Positions 25,385 through 34,140 of a stretch of DNA of 64,000 nt are shown here, piece after piece. How positions within the stretch are numbered: the first letter of the stretch is position 1; every line of letters starts with the position of its first letter. The notes under the pieces are model-generated. The model saw nothing but the letters and a program-made list of their open reading frames with translations, searched no databases and had not been told where the DNA came from. This DNA comes from Prevotella sp. UBA2809 (GTDB lineage: Bacteria > Bacteroidota > Bacteroidia > Bacteroidales > Bacteroidaceae). The stretch spans positions 62,001-126,000 of the forward strand of contig DEHD01000034.1 of assembly GCA_002351725.1 (NCBI GenBank), given 5' to 3'. The position numbers and the translations under genes are program-made.

Positions 25385-28258
25385 ATGAAACAAAATAAAT
25401 TTATCATACTGTCAGCTCTCCTGGCTCTGTCGGCAGCTACTCCTGCTGAGGCTCAGATTGATGCTGCAGACTCAGCCCAGGTCAACGTGGCTTTCCGTAA
25501 GGTTGCCAAAGAGGACATTATGGGTGGCGTGTCGAGCGTGAACTACAGAGAACTGATGGACAAGAACTACAATACCTATAGTCTTGATAATTTGCAGGGC
25601 TATGTAGCCGGTTACAACGGCAATGGTATGTGGGGCTTTACCGATCAGCTTGTTCTGATTGATGGTGTGCCTCGTGAGGCAAACAACGTGATGCCTTCGG
25701 AAATAGAGGAGATAACTTTCCTCAAGGGTGCACAGGCTGTAGTACTTTATGGAAGCCGTGCTGCCAAAGGTGCTGTTCTGATTACTACTAAGCGTGGTCG
25801 CGTAACTGATGGACTGAGTGTTCAGGTTCGTGCGAACACAGGTTGGAATGTAGCTAAGGCTTATCCTGAGTACATCAGCTCAGCAGAGTATATGACTCTG
25901 TATAATGAGGCTCGTGCCAACGATGGCCTGGCTGCTCTTTATACGCCCGATCAGATTTATAACTATGCAAGTGGTGAGAATCCATATCGTTATTCAGATG
26001 TAGATTTCTATTCTTCTGATTTCATCAAGAAAGCCTACAATCGTACCGACGCTACTGTTGAGATTGAAGGAGGTAATGATCGTGCTAAGTTCTATTCTAA
26101 CGTCAGCTACTATCGTAATGGCGACTTCCTGAACTTTGGTGAGGCCAAGAATAACTATACCGATCGTTTCAATGTACGTGGTAATGTAGATGTTCGCATT
26201 AATAATTTCATCACTGCGTATGTGAATGCCAATGCAACTTACTACAATTCGCGTTCAGCTATCTCTAATCATAAGAAGCTTGATGCTAATGGTGCTGTGG
26301 TAAGAGAAAATAATCAGGATGTGATTTGTAACTACTGGGAGGCAGCTGCTAACTGGCGTCCTAACCGTTACAACCCATTGATTCCTATCTCTTATCTAGA
26401 TCCAAATGCCATCCAGCCGCATAATGCTTTGTCATCAACTACAAATATTATCGATGGTAAGTACTTCCTGGCTGCCGGTGCTACTGATGTTGACCGTAAT
26501 AATATCTTTGCCGACTATTACGCAGCCGGTAAGAGCACATGGACCAGTCGTCAGTTCCAGTTTGATGCAGGTGTGAATGTTGACCTCAACTCTGTACTGA
26601 AGGGCCTTTCATTCCATGCATTGGTAGGTGTTGACTATCAGACCAGCTACTCTACCTCTTATAATAATAAGTATGCTACTTTCGAGCCAGCATGGAGTAA
26701 CTATAATGGTCCCGACCTGATTCTCTCACTTGATAACCATGAGACAGTGGATAAGAAGTCTGGTCAGCAGGATATTTCTGGTTCGACTAATCACCAGATG
26801 ATTACCTTTAATGCTCATTTCGACTACAACCGTACATTTGCTGATAAGCATAATGTAAGTGCAATGGTAGTGGCTAATGGCTTCCAGCAGACTCGTTCTG
26901 GTCAGTATCATAAGGTAAGCAATGCCAACCTAGGCTTGAACCTGTCGTATAACTACGCTCACAAGTACTATGTTGACTTCGCAGTTGCTGCACCTTGGTC
27001 TGCTAAATTGCCTGAGGGTAAGCGTGCTGGCTTCTCTCCATCGGCAACACTGGGTTGGAACATCGCTAAAGAGGCTTTCATGGAAGGAAGTATTTTTGAT
27101 AACCTGACCATCAGTGCCAGCGCTAGCAGTCTGAAGACCGATCTGGATATCGAGAACTATTATATGTATCTCGGAACTATCCAGCAGAGTGGTTGGTGGG
27201 ACTGGAACGGTTTGACAGGTCATAACGACTTCGCTTTCAAGCGTGGTAGCAATCCTGATCTGGCATATATCAAGCGTAACGAGATTTCTGCTAGCATCCA
27301 TGCCGAATTGCTGGAGCGCAGCCTGGCTATCGACGCTTCTGTATTCAGCAGCGTAATGGACGGTGGTATCATTACCGCTTCAAACCAGATGCCTAGCTAC
27401 TTTAAGTCTTACTATCCTGAGTCTTCGTTCCTCTCATACTTGAACTACAACAAGGATACCCGTTCTGGTTTCGACGTTGCTGTAAAATATAAGAAGAACT
27501 TTGGTGACTTCGGTTTCGAGGGTGGTGCTAATATGACTTATTACACCACAAAGGCTTCAAAGCGTGACGATGCCAACTATGCTGATACTTATCAGTATCG
27601 TGAGGGTAAGGCGCTGGATGCTATCTGGGGTTATGAGTGTCTTGGTTTCTTCAAGGATGAGGCTGATATAGCCAACTCTCCTAAGCAGTCGCTCGGTGCT
27701 ACTGTAAAGCCTGGTGATCTGAAGTACAAGGATCAGAACGGAGATAATATCATCGACAGCAAAGACCAGGTTGATCTGGGTAAAGGTGGCTGGTATGGTG
27801 CTCCTATGACTCTGGGTGTAAACCTCACCTTCAAGTACAAGAACTTCTCGCTCTTCATGTTGGGCGTAGGTGGCTTCGGTGGTCATGCCGTAAAGAACAA
27901 CAGCTACTGGTGGATTTCTGGTGAGAACAAGTACTCAGCTGCTGTTCGCAATCGTTGGACTGCCGCTACTGCAGAAACAGCTACATATCCACGTTTGACA
28001 ACTCAGAGCGGTGCTAATAACAACACCACATCTGACTTCTGGATGTACTCAACTTCACGTTTCGACCTCGCAAAGGTTCAGCTCACATACGATTTCCCAA
28101 AGACCATCATTGGCAATGGTATCGTAAAGGGCCTTTCAGTATATGTAAGTGGCAACAGCTTGCTGACATTTGCCAAGGAGCGTAAGCTGATGGAAATGAG
28201 TGTAGGCGAAGCACCTCAGTCTCGTTTCTATAACATCGGTGCTAAAGTAAACTTCTAA
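25385..28258 (+). CDS. xusC: Second SusC-like TonB-dependent transporter, lacking the N-terminal CarboxypepD_reg domain
   Basis: A 957-residue SusC-type outer-membrane transporter, second of the tandem pair. After a signal peptide (MKQNKFIILSALLALSAATPAEAQ) the protein passes almost directly into the plug (about residues 35-140, with LVLIDGVPREANNVMPSEIEEI and AVVLYGSRAAKGAVLITTKRG), so the CarboxypepD_reg-like domain found in XusA is absent and the chain is about 100 residues shorter. The barrel ends SRFYNIGAKVNF. ATG 25385 was preferred to the in-frame GTG at 25373, which would add four residues. Position and partner genes match XusC. It may handle different oligosaccharide lengths or decorations from XusA, which is inference. 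Confidence 0.92.
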   Translation: MKQNKFIILSALLALSAATPAEAQIDAADSAQVNVAFRKVAKEDIMGGVSSVNYRELMDKNYNTYSLDNLQGYVAGYNGNGMWGFTDQLVLIDGVPREANNVMPSEIEEITFLKGAQAVVLYGSRAAKGAVLITTKRGRVTDGLSVQVRANTGWNVAKAYPEYISSAEYMTLYNEARANDGLAALYTPDQIYNYASGENPYRYSDVDFYSSDFIKKAYNRTDATVEIEGGNDRAKFYSNVSYYRNGDFLNFGEAKNNYTDRFNVRGNVDVRINNFITAYVNANATYYNSRSAISNHKKLDANGAVVRENNQDVICNYWEAAANWRPNRYNPLIPISYLDPNAIQPHNALSSTTNIIDGKYFLAAGATDVDRNNIFADYYAAGKSTWTSRQFQFDAGVNVDLNSVLKGLSFHALVGVDYQTSYSTSYNNKYATFEPAWSNYNGPDLILSLDNHETVDKKSGQQDISGSTNHQMITFNAHFDYNRTFADKHNVSAMVVANGFQQTRSGQYHKVSNANLGLNLSYNYAHKYYVDFAVAAPWSAKLPEGKRAGFSPSATLGWNIAKEAFMEGSIFDNLTISASASSLKTDLDIENYYMYLGTIQQSGWWDWNGLTGHNDFAFKRGSNPDLAYIKRNEISASIHAELLERSLAIDASVFSSVMDGGIITASNQMPSYFKSYYPESSFLSYLNYNKDTRSGFDVAVKYKKNFGDFGFEGGANMTYYTTKASKRDDANYADTYQYREGKALDAIWGYECLGFFKDEADIANSPKQSLGATVKPGDLKYKDQNGDNIIDSKDQVDLGKGGWYGAPMTLGVNLTFKYKNFSLFMLGVGGFGGHAVKNNSYWWISGENKYSAAVRNRWTAATAETATYPRLTTQSGANNNTTSDFWMYSTSRFDLAKVQLTYDFPKTIIGNGIVKGLSVYVSGNSLLTFAKERKLMEMSVGEAPQSRFYNIGAKVNF

Positions 28259-28274
28259 AAATTAGAAAGGAATT

Positions 28275-30056
28275 ATGAAACAGAATATATTGAAATTCAT
28301 CTGCGGTGTTAGCATGATTGCTAGCTTCTCTTCGTGTGACGATTTATTTGAGCCTGCACTGGAGAATAACCAGGATATTACCCAGATGTATACATGGCCT
28401 GATTTCGCTCGTGGTCTCCTCGACAATGCATTCCTTGTATTGCCATACGATGAGAACCCTACTTCGGATGTGGCTACCGACGACGCTGTCTCTAACGACA
28501 ACGACAACAATTATAAGAAGATGGCTACTGGTGCGTGGACATCGCAGAACAATCCTATCAACCAGTGGGATGTTCGCTATCACGCTATTCAGTATTGTAA
28601 CCTGTTCCTCGAGAACTGCGATAAGGTTCTGTGGGACTATTCTTCTGAGACACTGAACCAGATGCACCTTGATCTGTATAAGGGTCAGGCTTATGCACTG
28701 CGTGGTCTTCATATGTTCTATCTGCTACGTGCTCACGCTGGTAAGGTAAATGGCGAGGTTGTGGGTGTGCCCATACATCTCACTTCTGAAGATGGTACTT
28801 CTGACTTCAACCTCCCACGTAACTCATTCAAGGAGTGTATTGACCAGATTCTTGCTGACTTTGATGAGGCTCTAAAGTATCTGCCTATGGAGTATGGCGA
28901 TGTTAAGACCATGCCTGCCAAGTATGCTGGTGGTAGCACTGCAGAGTACAACCGTGCATTCGGTAGCTTGCAGCGTGGTAAGATTGATGGTCGCATGATT
29001 GCTGCCTTCAAGGCTCAGGTGGCTCTCTTCGCTGCATCTCCTGCTTATGCATCTGCTGGTGCTATGACATGGGAACAGGCTGCTGAGTATGCTGCTAAAT
29101 CTCTGAATAATGTTGGTGGCGTTGCTGGTGTTGATCCTGATGGATGGCGCTGGTATGCAAACGTTGACTTTATTGATGCTTTCGGTTTTACCGATCCAGA
29201 CCCATTGGAGATTTGCTGGCGCGGTGTCGTAACTGATGAAAAGAACCTTGAAAAGGAGCAGAACAACTATCCTCCTTCTTTGGATGGTAAGGGACGCGTT
29301 AATCCATCTCAGAACCTGGTAGACGCATTCCCAATGGCTAATGGTTATCCTATTACTGATGCTAAGTCACAGTACGATGCCAAGAATCCATATGAGAATC
29401 GTGACCCACGTCTGAAGACTTACATCTTGGTAAATGGCGAGAAGATTGGTGCAAACGGTTCTGTTATCAATACTGCTGCCGATAACGAAGGACTCGATGG
29501 TATCAACCGTGAGAATGGTAAGTCAACCAAGACTGGTTACTATTTGCATAAATTGCTCCGCGACGATATCAACGTAACCACAAGTCAGGGTGCTAAGCAT
29601 TTCGGCGCTCGTATCCGCTATACCGAGATTTTCCTTGATTACGCTGAGGCTGCTAACGAGGCTCAGGGTCCAAAGGCAAATGTAGGTGGCGCCAACTATT
29701 CTGCCTATGATGTCATCAAGGCTCTCCGTAAGCGCGCTGGTGTAGGTGGTGAAAACGATCCTTATCTTGAGGAGTGCGCTCAGAGCAAGGATAAGATGCG
29801 TGAGCTCATCCGCAACGAGCGTCGTTTGGAACTCTGCTTTGAGAACCATCGTTTCTGGGATCTTCGCCGTTGGAATGCTAACCTTACAGAGGCTGCAAAG
29901 GGCGTAAAGATTACTACTGGTACTGATGGCAAGTTAGTCTATACTCCTATTGAGGTAGAGGCACGTGATTATAAGGATTATATGATTTATGGTCCAATTC
30001 CTTATTCTGAAGTTCTGAAGTGGAGCAGTCTGCAACAGAATGACGGATGGAAGTAA
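28275..30056 (+). CDS. xusD: Second SusD-like surface glycan-binding lipoprotein
   Basis: A 593-residue SusD-family lipoprotein, partner of XusC. The lipobox Cys is residue 21 (ASFSSC), followed by DDLFEPALENNQDI. Family hallmarks include GQAYALRGLHMFYLLRAHAG, AFKAQVALFAASPAY, a RYTEIFLDYAEAANEAQG segment and the C-terminal RNERRLELCFENHRFWDLRRW. It starts 16 bp after xusC. Its signal peptide (MKQNILKFICG...) is strikingly like that of the next, unrelated lipoprotein XusE (MKRNILKFICG...), also at the DNA level, suggesting a shared origin of the two leader segments. Confidence 0.92.
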   Translation: MKQNILKFICGVSMIASFSSCDDLFEPALENNQDITQMYTWPDFARGLLDNAFLVLPYDENPTSDVATDDAVSNDNDNNYKKMATGAWTSQNNPINQWDVRYHAIQYCNLFLENCDKVLWDYSSETLNQMHLDLYKGQAYALRGLHMFYLLRAHAGKVNGEVVGVPIHLTSEDGTSDFNLPRNSFKECIDQILADFDEALKYLPMEYGDVKTMPAKYAGGSTAEYNRAFGSLQRGKIDGRMIAAFKAQVALFAASPAYASAGAMTWEQAAEYAAKSLNNVGGVAGVDPDGWRWYANVDFIDAFGFTDPDPLEICWRGVVTDEKNLEKEQNNYPPSLDGKGRVNPSQNLVDAFPMANGYPITDAKSQYDAKNPYENRDPRLKTYILVNGEKIGANGSVINTAADNEGLDGINRENGKSTKTGYYLHKLLRDDINVTTSQGAKHFGARIRYTEIFLDYAEAANEAQGPKANVGGANYSAYDVIKALRKRAGVGGENDPYLEECAQSKDKMRELIRNERRLELCFENHRFWDLRRWNANLTEAAKGVKITTGTDGKLVYTPIEVEARDYKDYMIYGPIPYSEVLKWSSLQQNDGWK

Positions 30057-30092
30057 TCAAAAAACAATGTAAAACTAAAAAGAAAAGAGATT

Positions 30093-31166
30093 ATGAAACG
30101 TAATATATTAAAGTTCATCTGTGGAATCGGACTCGTTTGTGGTCTGTGGAGCTGTGAGAATGGTAACAAGACTTTCCCAGACTTCGAAGATGGCACAACA
30201 GTCTATTTCCCATATCAGTACCCCACACGTACTATCGTACTGGGTGATGATGAGCCTTCAATTGATTTGACTAACGACCATAATCACCAGTGCCAGATTA
30301 TGGCAACTTTTGGTGGTTCATATAATGGTTCTAATGGAAGCGTTCAGGTTGCTGTCGATGAGAGTCTTTGTGACAATCTGTATTTCGAAGATGGTGTTAC
30401 TCCTGTAAAGGCCATGCCAAGCAGCTACTACTCATTGTCTACAACCAATCTGAATTTCAATGGCACTTTTAATGGTACCACAACTGTACAGCTCACCGAT
30501 GCATTCTTCAATGATCCAGATGCGGTTGGTCGTACTTATGTGATTCCTCTCATTATGACAAGTCAGACAGGTTTTGGTAAGATTCTTACTGGTACTTTGA
30601 ATGAAGGTGAGACAGGTCCTCGCACAAACAGTGATGCTTGGGATATCAAGCCTATGGACTATGTTCTCTATTGCGTAAAGTTCCAGAACAAGTACTCTGG
30701 TTTCTGGCGTACTCATGGCACTTCTTCAATAGATGATATTGAGCATGCATATGAGGTTCAGATTGATACCAAGTCACTCAGTTCTTGCGTATACCATGCC
30801 AGCTATACAACTAATGATTATTGGATCTATAAGCGTGATAAGGATGGTAACAAGACTTCTGAGACTGAAAAGACTAGTCACACGTTCTACTTCGACCTGT
30901 TGCTTACATTTGATGCTAGTGACAAGTGTACTATCACACCAATTTCGGGTATAACTGTAACTGGAAACGGTTCATGGAGCGACAATGGTGCCATTAAGAA
31001 TTGGGGTAACAGAGATCGTGACCTTATGGAGCTTGACTATCAGATTGATTTCAATGAGACAGATGAACTGGGTAACCCACAAAAGGCTTCTGTTCAGGAG
31101 AAACTTGTCTGGGAGCGTAGTGGTGTAAAACCCGTTGATGAGTTTACTCCTGTTTATAAAAAGTAA
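30093..31166 (+). CDS. xusE: XusE-like surface lipoprotein, DUF1735-type
   Basis: A 357-residue lipoprotein with lipobox Cys21 (CGLWSC). The N-terminal half (about residues 30-170) looks like the Ig-like DUF1735 region found in surface glycan-binding proteins (FEDGTTVYFPYQYPTRTIVLG). The C-terminal half is beta-rich with several aromatic clusters (YSGFWRTHG, NDYWIYKRD, NGSWSDNGAIKNWGNRD). It lies between the second SusD and the lipoprotein xylanase, the xusE position in Prevotella xylan operons, where the gene product is an outer-membrane lipoprotein of unclear detailed role. Glycan binding at the cell surface is the likely function. I recognise it mainly from context and order rather than strong motifs. 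Confidence 0.8.
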   Translation: MKRNILKFICGIGLVCGLWSCENGNKTFPDFEDGTTVYFPYQYPTRTIVLGDDEPSIDLTNDHNHQCQIMATFGGSYNGSNGSVQVAVDESLCDNLYFEDGVTPVKAMPSSYYSLSTTNLNFNGTFNGTTTVQLTDAFFNDPDAVGRTYVIPLIMTSQTGFGKILTGTLNEGETGPRTNSDAWDIKPMDYVLYCVKFQNKYSGFWRTHGTSSIDDIEHAYEVQIDTKSLSSCVYHASYTTNDYWIYKRDKDGNKTSETEKTSHTFYFDLLLTFDASDKCTITPISGITVTGNGSWSDNGAIKNWGNRDRDLMELDYQIDFNETDELGNPQKASVQEKLVWERSGVKPVDEFTPVYKK

Positions 31167-31179
31167 TGCTTAAAATGTA

Positions 31180-33957
31180 ATGAAAATGAAAAAGCAACAT
31201 ATCATTTTAGCACTCGGAGCCATGTTCATGGCTTCGTGTGCAGATGAGTTTGATCGCAACTTCGAGGTGGGGCGTCCTGAATTGTCTGCAGAATATGCTT
31301 ATCTGTCAGATTATAAGCCCCTGAAGGAGTATGTAGCCGATCCAAACTTTAAGTTGGGCATAGGTACCGATGCTGCTGACTATGCAAAGCAGGGTCCTAC
31401 TTATGTGATTACTAACGTTAACTTCAACGAGACCGTTGCTGGTAATGCCATGAAGATGGCTTCGTGTGTAGGTGACGATGGAAACATGAACTTTGGTACC
31501 GTGGAAGCTTATGTTACCGAGGCAGCCAAAGCTGGTATGAATGTATATGGCCACACTTTGGCATGGCATGCTCAGCAGCCGGTAAAATGGTTGAATTCTC
31601 TGTTGGCTGATAAGCCTATTCCTGTTACACCTGGTGGTGAGAATCCTTGCATTGTATTCAACAATGGTGATGCAGGCGCTAACCAGTGGGATAAACAGGG
31701 TATATATTCTTTGCCAACTCCAATGGTGAAGGGTAAAACCTATATCGTAAAGGCTAGTGTTAAAACAGAAGATGATTATCCTGATGGTACTTTTGGACTT
31801 TGGCCAATATGGGATGCTAGTCCCAATAAGAACCAGTGGGGGGGATCAAATGATGTACAGTATCTTCCTTCGTATGCTACTTCAAAGAATTTCACCGATC
31901 TTCAGTGGGAGTTTGAAGCTAACTTCGACCATGATAAGCTGCAGTTCGTATTCGGTAAGGTTGCTGGTAAGGTATGTATTGACAATGTCTCTTGCAAGGA
32001 AAAAGGTTCTGATGAAGAGATGATTGTTAATGGTACTTTCGATGCTAATTCTACCGATGGATGGGCAGCAAACTGGGGTGGTCCTTCATTTGCAATTGAA
32101 AAGCAGGCTACAGGTGGCGCTCCAAGTACCATTAAGTACATGGAGAGTGTCATGGAGAATGGTGACCTTGAAGGTACCGGAACCAGCAACTTCTTTACAA
32201 AGGAGGCTAATGGTCCTACTGTTAATTCTTCTATCACTGCTGGTGTAGGAAAGGATGGCTCTAAGGGTATTAAGATAACATCTCCAACAGGTGCAGCAGA
32301 GGAATGGGATACTCAGTTCTGGATTGCATTCCCAGAGGCTCTTGAGGAAGGAACTAAATTCCATGTTGAGTTTGATTATAAAGCCAATACAACTGTTTCA
32401 TGTGGCACTCAGGCTCATGGTGATCCAGGAGCATACCATCATTGGGAGTGTGTAGGAAATGTGGACTTTACAACAGAGTGGCAGCATTTCTCTAAGGATG
32501 TAGTTGCAAAAGGCGACATGGTAAAGGATGGTGGAATGAAGACTATAGCCTTTAACCTTTCAAAGAAAGATCAGGCTTCTGCTAACGAATATTACTTTGA
32601 CAACTTTGTACTCGAAGTAGAGAAAGAAAAGTCTGCTTCTGGCCCAGTGAAGTACAAGGAAAATCTCATATCTAATAGTGATATGGAGGGCACCGATGCT
32701 AGCAACTTTATTAGTAAGGAAGCACCACGTACAGATACCTATAATTCTACTATTGTTGATGGTATTGGTAAGGATGGATCTCGTGGAATTCAGGTGGTTT
32801 CTCCAACAGGTGCTGGAGAGGAGTGGGATACTCAGTTCTGGATTTTACTCCCAGAGGCTCTTCAGGATGGTACAGCTTTCCATGTAGAATTCGACTATAA
32901 GGCATCTACAGAAGTTAGTTGTGGTACACAGGCTCATGGTGATCCAGGTGCATACCATCACTGGGATTGTATTGGTGGAGTGAACTTTAAAACCGAATGG
33001 CAGCACTTCTCTAAAGATGCTGTTGCTTCAGGAGATATGGTTAAAGATGGTGGTATGAAGTCAATTGCTTTCAATCTTGCAAAGAAGGATCAGGCTTCAG
33101 CAAATACATATTACTTCGATAACATTATTGTTGAGGTCGAGAAGGAGAGCACAGGCGGTGGCATTCCTTTGACTCCTCAGGAAAAGAAGGATACATTGCT
33201 TTATGCTATGGACAAGTGGATTCATGGTATGATGGATGCTTGCCGTGATGAGGAGGGTAACCTGCTTGTTAAGGCTTGGGATGTTGTTAACGAGCCTATT
33301 GGGGCTAACGGTCAGTTGCAGCATGGTAAGGCTGATGACAAGGACAACTTCTTCTGGCAGGATTATCTGGGTGACCTCGACTATGTTCGTTCTGCCGTTA
33401 AGTTCGCTCGTCAGTATGGTGGTGACGATCTCAAACTCTTCGTTAACGACTACAACCTTGAGTATGACTGGGATGCTTCTGGTAATAAGAAGCTTGAGTC
33501 GCTTATCAGTTGGATTAATAAGTGGGAGAGTGATGGTGTTACCAAGATTGATGGTATCGGTTCACAGATGCACATCTCTTGCTATGCTGATGCTGCTGAG
33601 GCTCAGAAGAGAAAGGATCTCATTGTTAAGTCGTTCCAGATGATGGCAGAGACTGGTAAGTTGGTTCGTATCTCTGAGCTCGATATGGGTTACGTTGATG
33701 CTAACGGCAATGCAGTTAAGACTGTTGAGATGACTGAGGAACAGCATCACCAGATGGCCGACTTCTATAAGTGGATTATCCAGCAGTATAAGACCATTAT
33801 TCCTCCTGCACAGCAGTGGGGTATCACTCTGTGGTGCGCTACCGACGCTCCCGCTGATAGCGGCTGGCGTCCAGGCGAACCTGTTGGTATCTGGGATCAG
33901 AATTACTACCGCAAACATGTATACGCCGGTATTGCCGACGGTCTGAGCGGTGAATGA
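31180..33957 (+). CDS. xyn10C: Surface lipoprotein GH10 endo-xylanase with large CBM insertion
   Basis: A 925-residue GH10 xylanase, probably anchored on the outer face of the outer membrane through Cys20 (FMASC). The catalytic barrel is split: its first part is at about residues 45-145 (with YGHTLAWHAQQPVKW), and the rest, with acid/base E705 in WDVVNEP and nucleophile E833 in RISELDM, lies at about 665-925. The 500-residue insert holds one carbohydrate-binding-like module (about 150-300) and two tandem near-duplicate modules (about 318-483 and 490-657) sharing QAHGDPGAYHHW and a YYFDN(F/I) strand. Xylanases with inserted CBMs in this operon position are known from P. bryantii and Bacteroides. 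It would make the first cuts in extracellular xylan for XusA-E. Two terminators follow. Confidence 0.93.
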   Translation: MKMKKQHIILALGAMFMASCADEFDRNFEVGRPELSAEYAYLSDYKPLKEYVADPNFKLGIGTDAADYAKQGPTYVITNVNFNETVAGNAMKMASCVGDDGNMNFGTVEAYVTEAAKAGMNVYGHTLAWHAQQPVKWLNSLLADKPIPVTPGGENPCIVFNNGDAGANQWDKQGIYSLPTPMVKGKTYIVKASVKTEDDYPDGTFGLWPIWDASPNKNQWGGSNDVQYLPSYATSKNFTDLQWEFEANFDHDKLQFVFGKVAGKVCIDNVSCKEKGSDEEMIVNGTFDANSTDGWAANWGGPSFAIEKQATGGAPSTIKYMESVMENGDLEGTGTSNFFTKEANGPTVNSSITAGVGKDGSKGIKITSPTGAAEEWDTQFWIAFPEALEEGTKFHVEFDYKANTTVSCGTQAHGDPGAYHHWECVGNVDFTTEWQHFSKDVVAKGDMVKDGGMKTIAFNLSKKDQASANEYYFDNFVLEVEKEKSASGPVKYKENLISNSDMEGTDASNFISKEAPRTDTYNSTIVDGIGKDGSRGIQVVSPTGAGEEWDTQFWILLPEALQDGTAFHVEFDYKASTEVSCGTQAHGDPGAYHHWDCIGGVNFKTEWQHFSKDAVASGDMVKDGGMKSIAFNLAKKDQASANTYYFDNIIVEVEKESTGGGIPLTPQEKKDTLLYAMDKWIHGMMDACRDEEGNLLVKAWDVVNEPIGANGQLQHGKADDKDNFFWQDYLGDLDYVRSAVKFARQYGGDDLKLFVNDYNLEYDWDASGNKKLESLISWINKWESDGVTKIDGIGSQMHISCYADAAEAQKRKDLIVKSFQMMAETGKLVRISELDMGYVDANGNAVKTVEMTEEQHHQMADFYKWIIQQYKTIIPPAQQWGITLWCATDAPADSGWRPGEPVGIWDQNYYRKHVYAGIADGLSGE
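32131..33148 (+). repeat. Tandem duplication of a CBM-like module inside xyn10C
   Basis: Two consecutive copies of about 500 bp (about 32131-32629 and 32647-33148) encode near-identical modules, offset by 519 bp over most of their length, with a one-codon indel near the start. The best conserved stretch encodes CGTQAHGDPGAYHHW in both. The similarity at nucleotide level indicates a fairly recent internal duplication. Confidence 0.8.
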
Positions 33958-33963
33958 TATTAT

Positions 33964-33990
33964 CCGCCCCTATCGTGGGCGGGTAATTTT
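33964..33990 (+). terminator. First terminator after xyn10C
   Basis: CCGCCC (33964-33969) pairs with GGGCGG (33977-33982) around a short loop, followed by TAATTTTAG. It is 7 bp after the xyn10C stop codon and would end the xus operon. Confidence 0.6.
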
Positions 33991-34012
33991 AGAACTTTAC
34001 ATTGTTTTGGGG

Positions 34013-34041
34013 GTCCGGGCTTGTGAAAGTCCGGACTTTTT
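34013..34041 (+). terminator. Second terminator after xyn10C
   Basis: GTCCGG (34013-34018) pairs with CCGGAC (34031-34036) over a 12-nt loop and is followed by TTTTTG. Two consecutive terminators separate the xus operon from the regulated promoter of the next operon, whose operator begins only a few bases later. Confidence 0.65.
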
Positions 34042-34045
34042 GTTT

Positions 34046-34112
34046 GTGTTACGTTTAGTAAAGTAAATGATACATATACGAAATCTTGTGTCGTATTTTT
34101 GATGTACCTTTG
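34046..34112 (+). promoter_or_regulatory. Promoter with 21-bp direct-repeat operator for the GH43 operon
   Basis: GTGTTACGTT starts at 34046 and ATGATACATA at 34067, 21 bp apart, and the -7 box TACCTTTG at 34105-34112 starts 38 bp after the second. No TTTG is at the usual -33 position. It would drive the five-gene run 34141-43150. Confidence 0.65.
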
Positions 34113-34140
34113 CAGTCGTAAACTAATAAACGATAATAGA

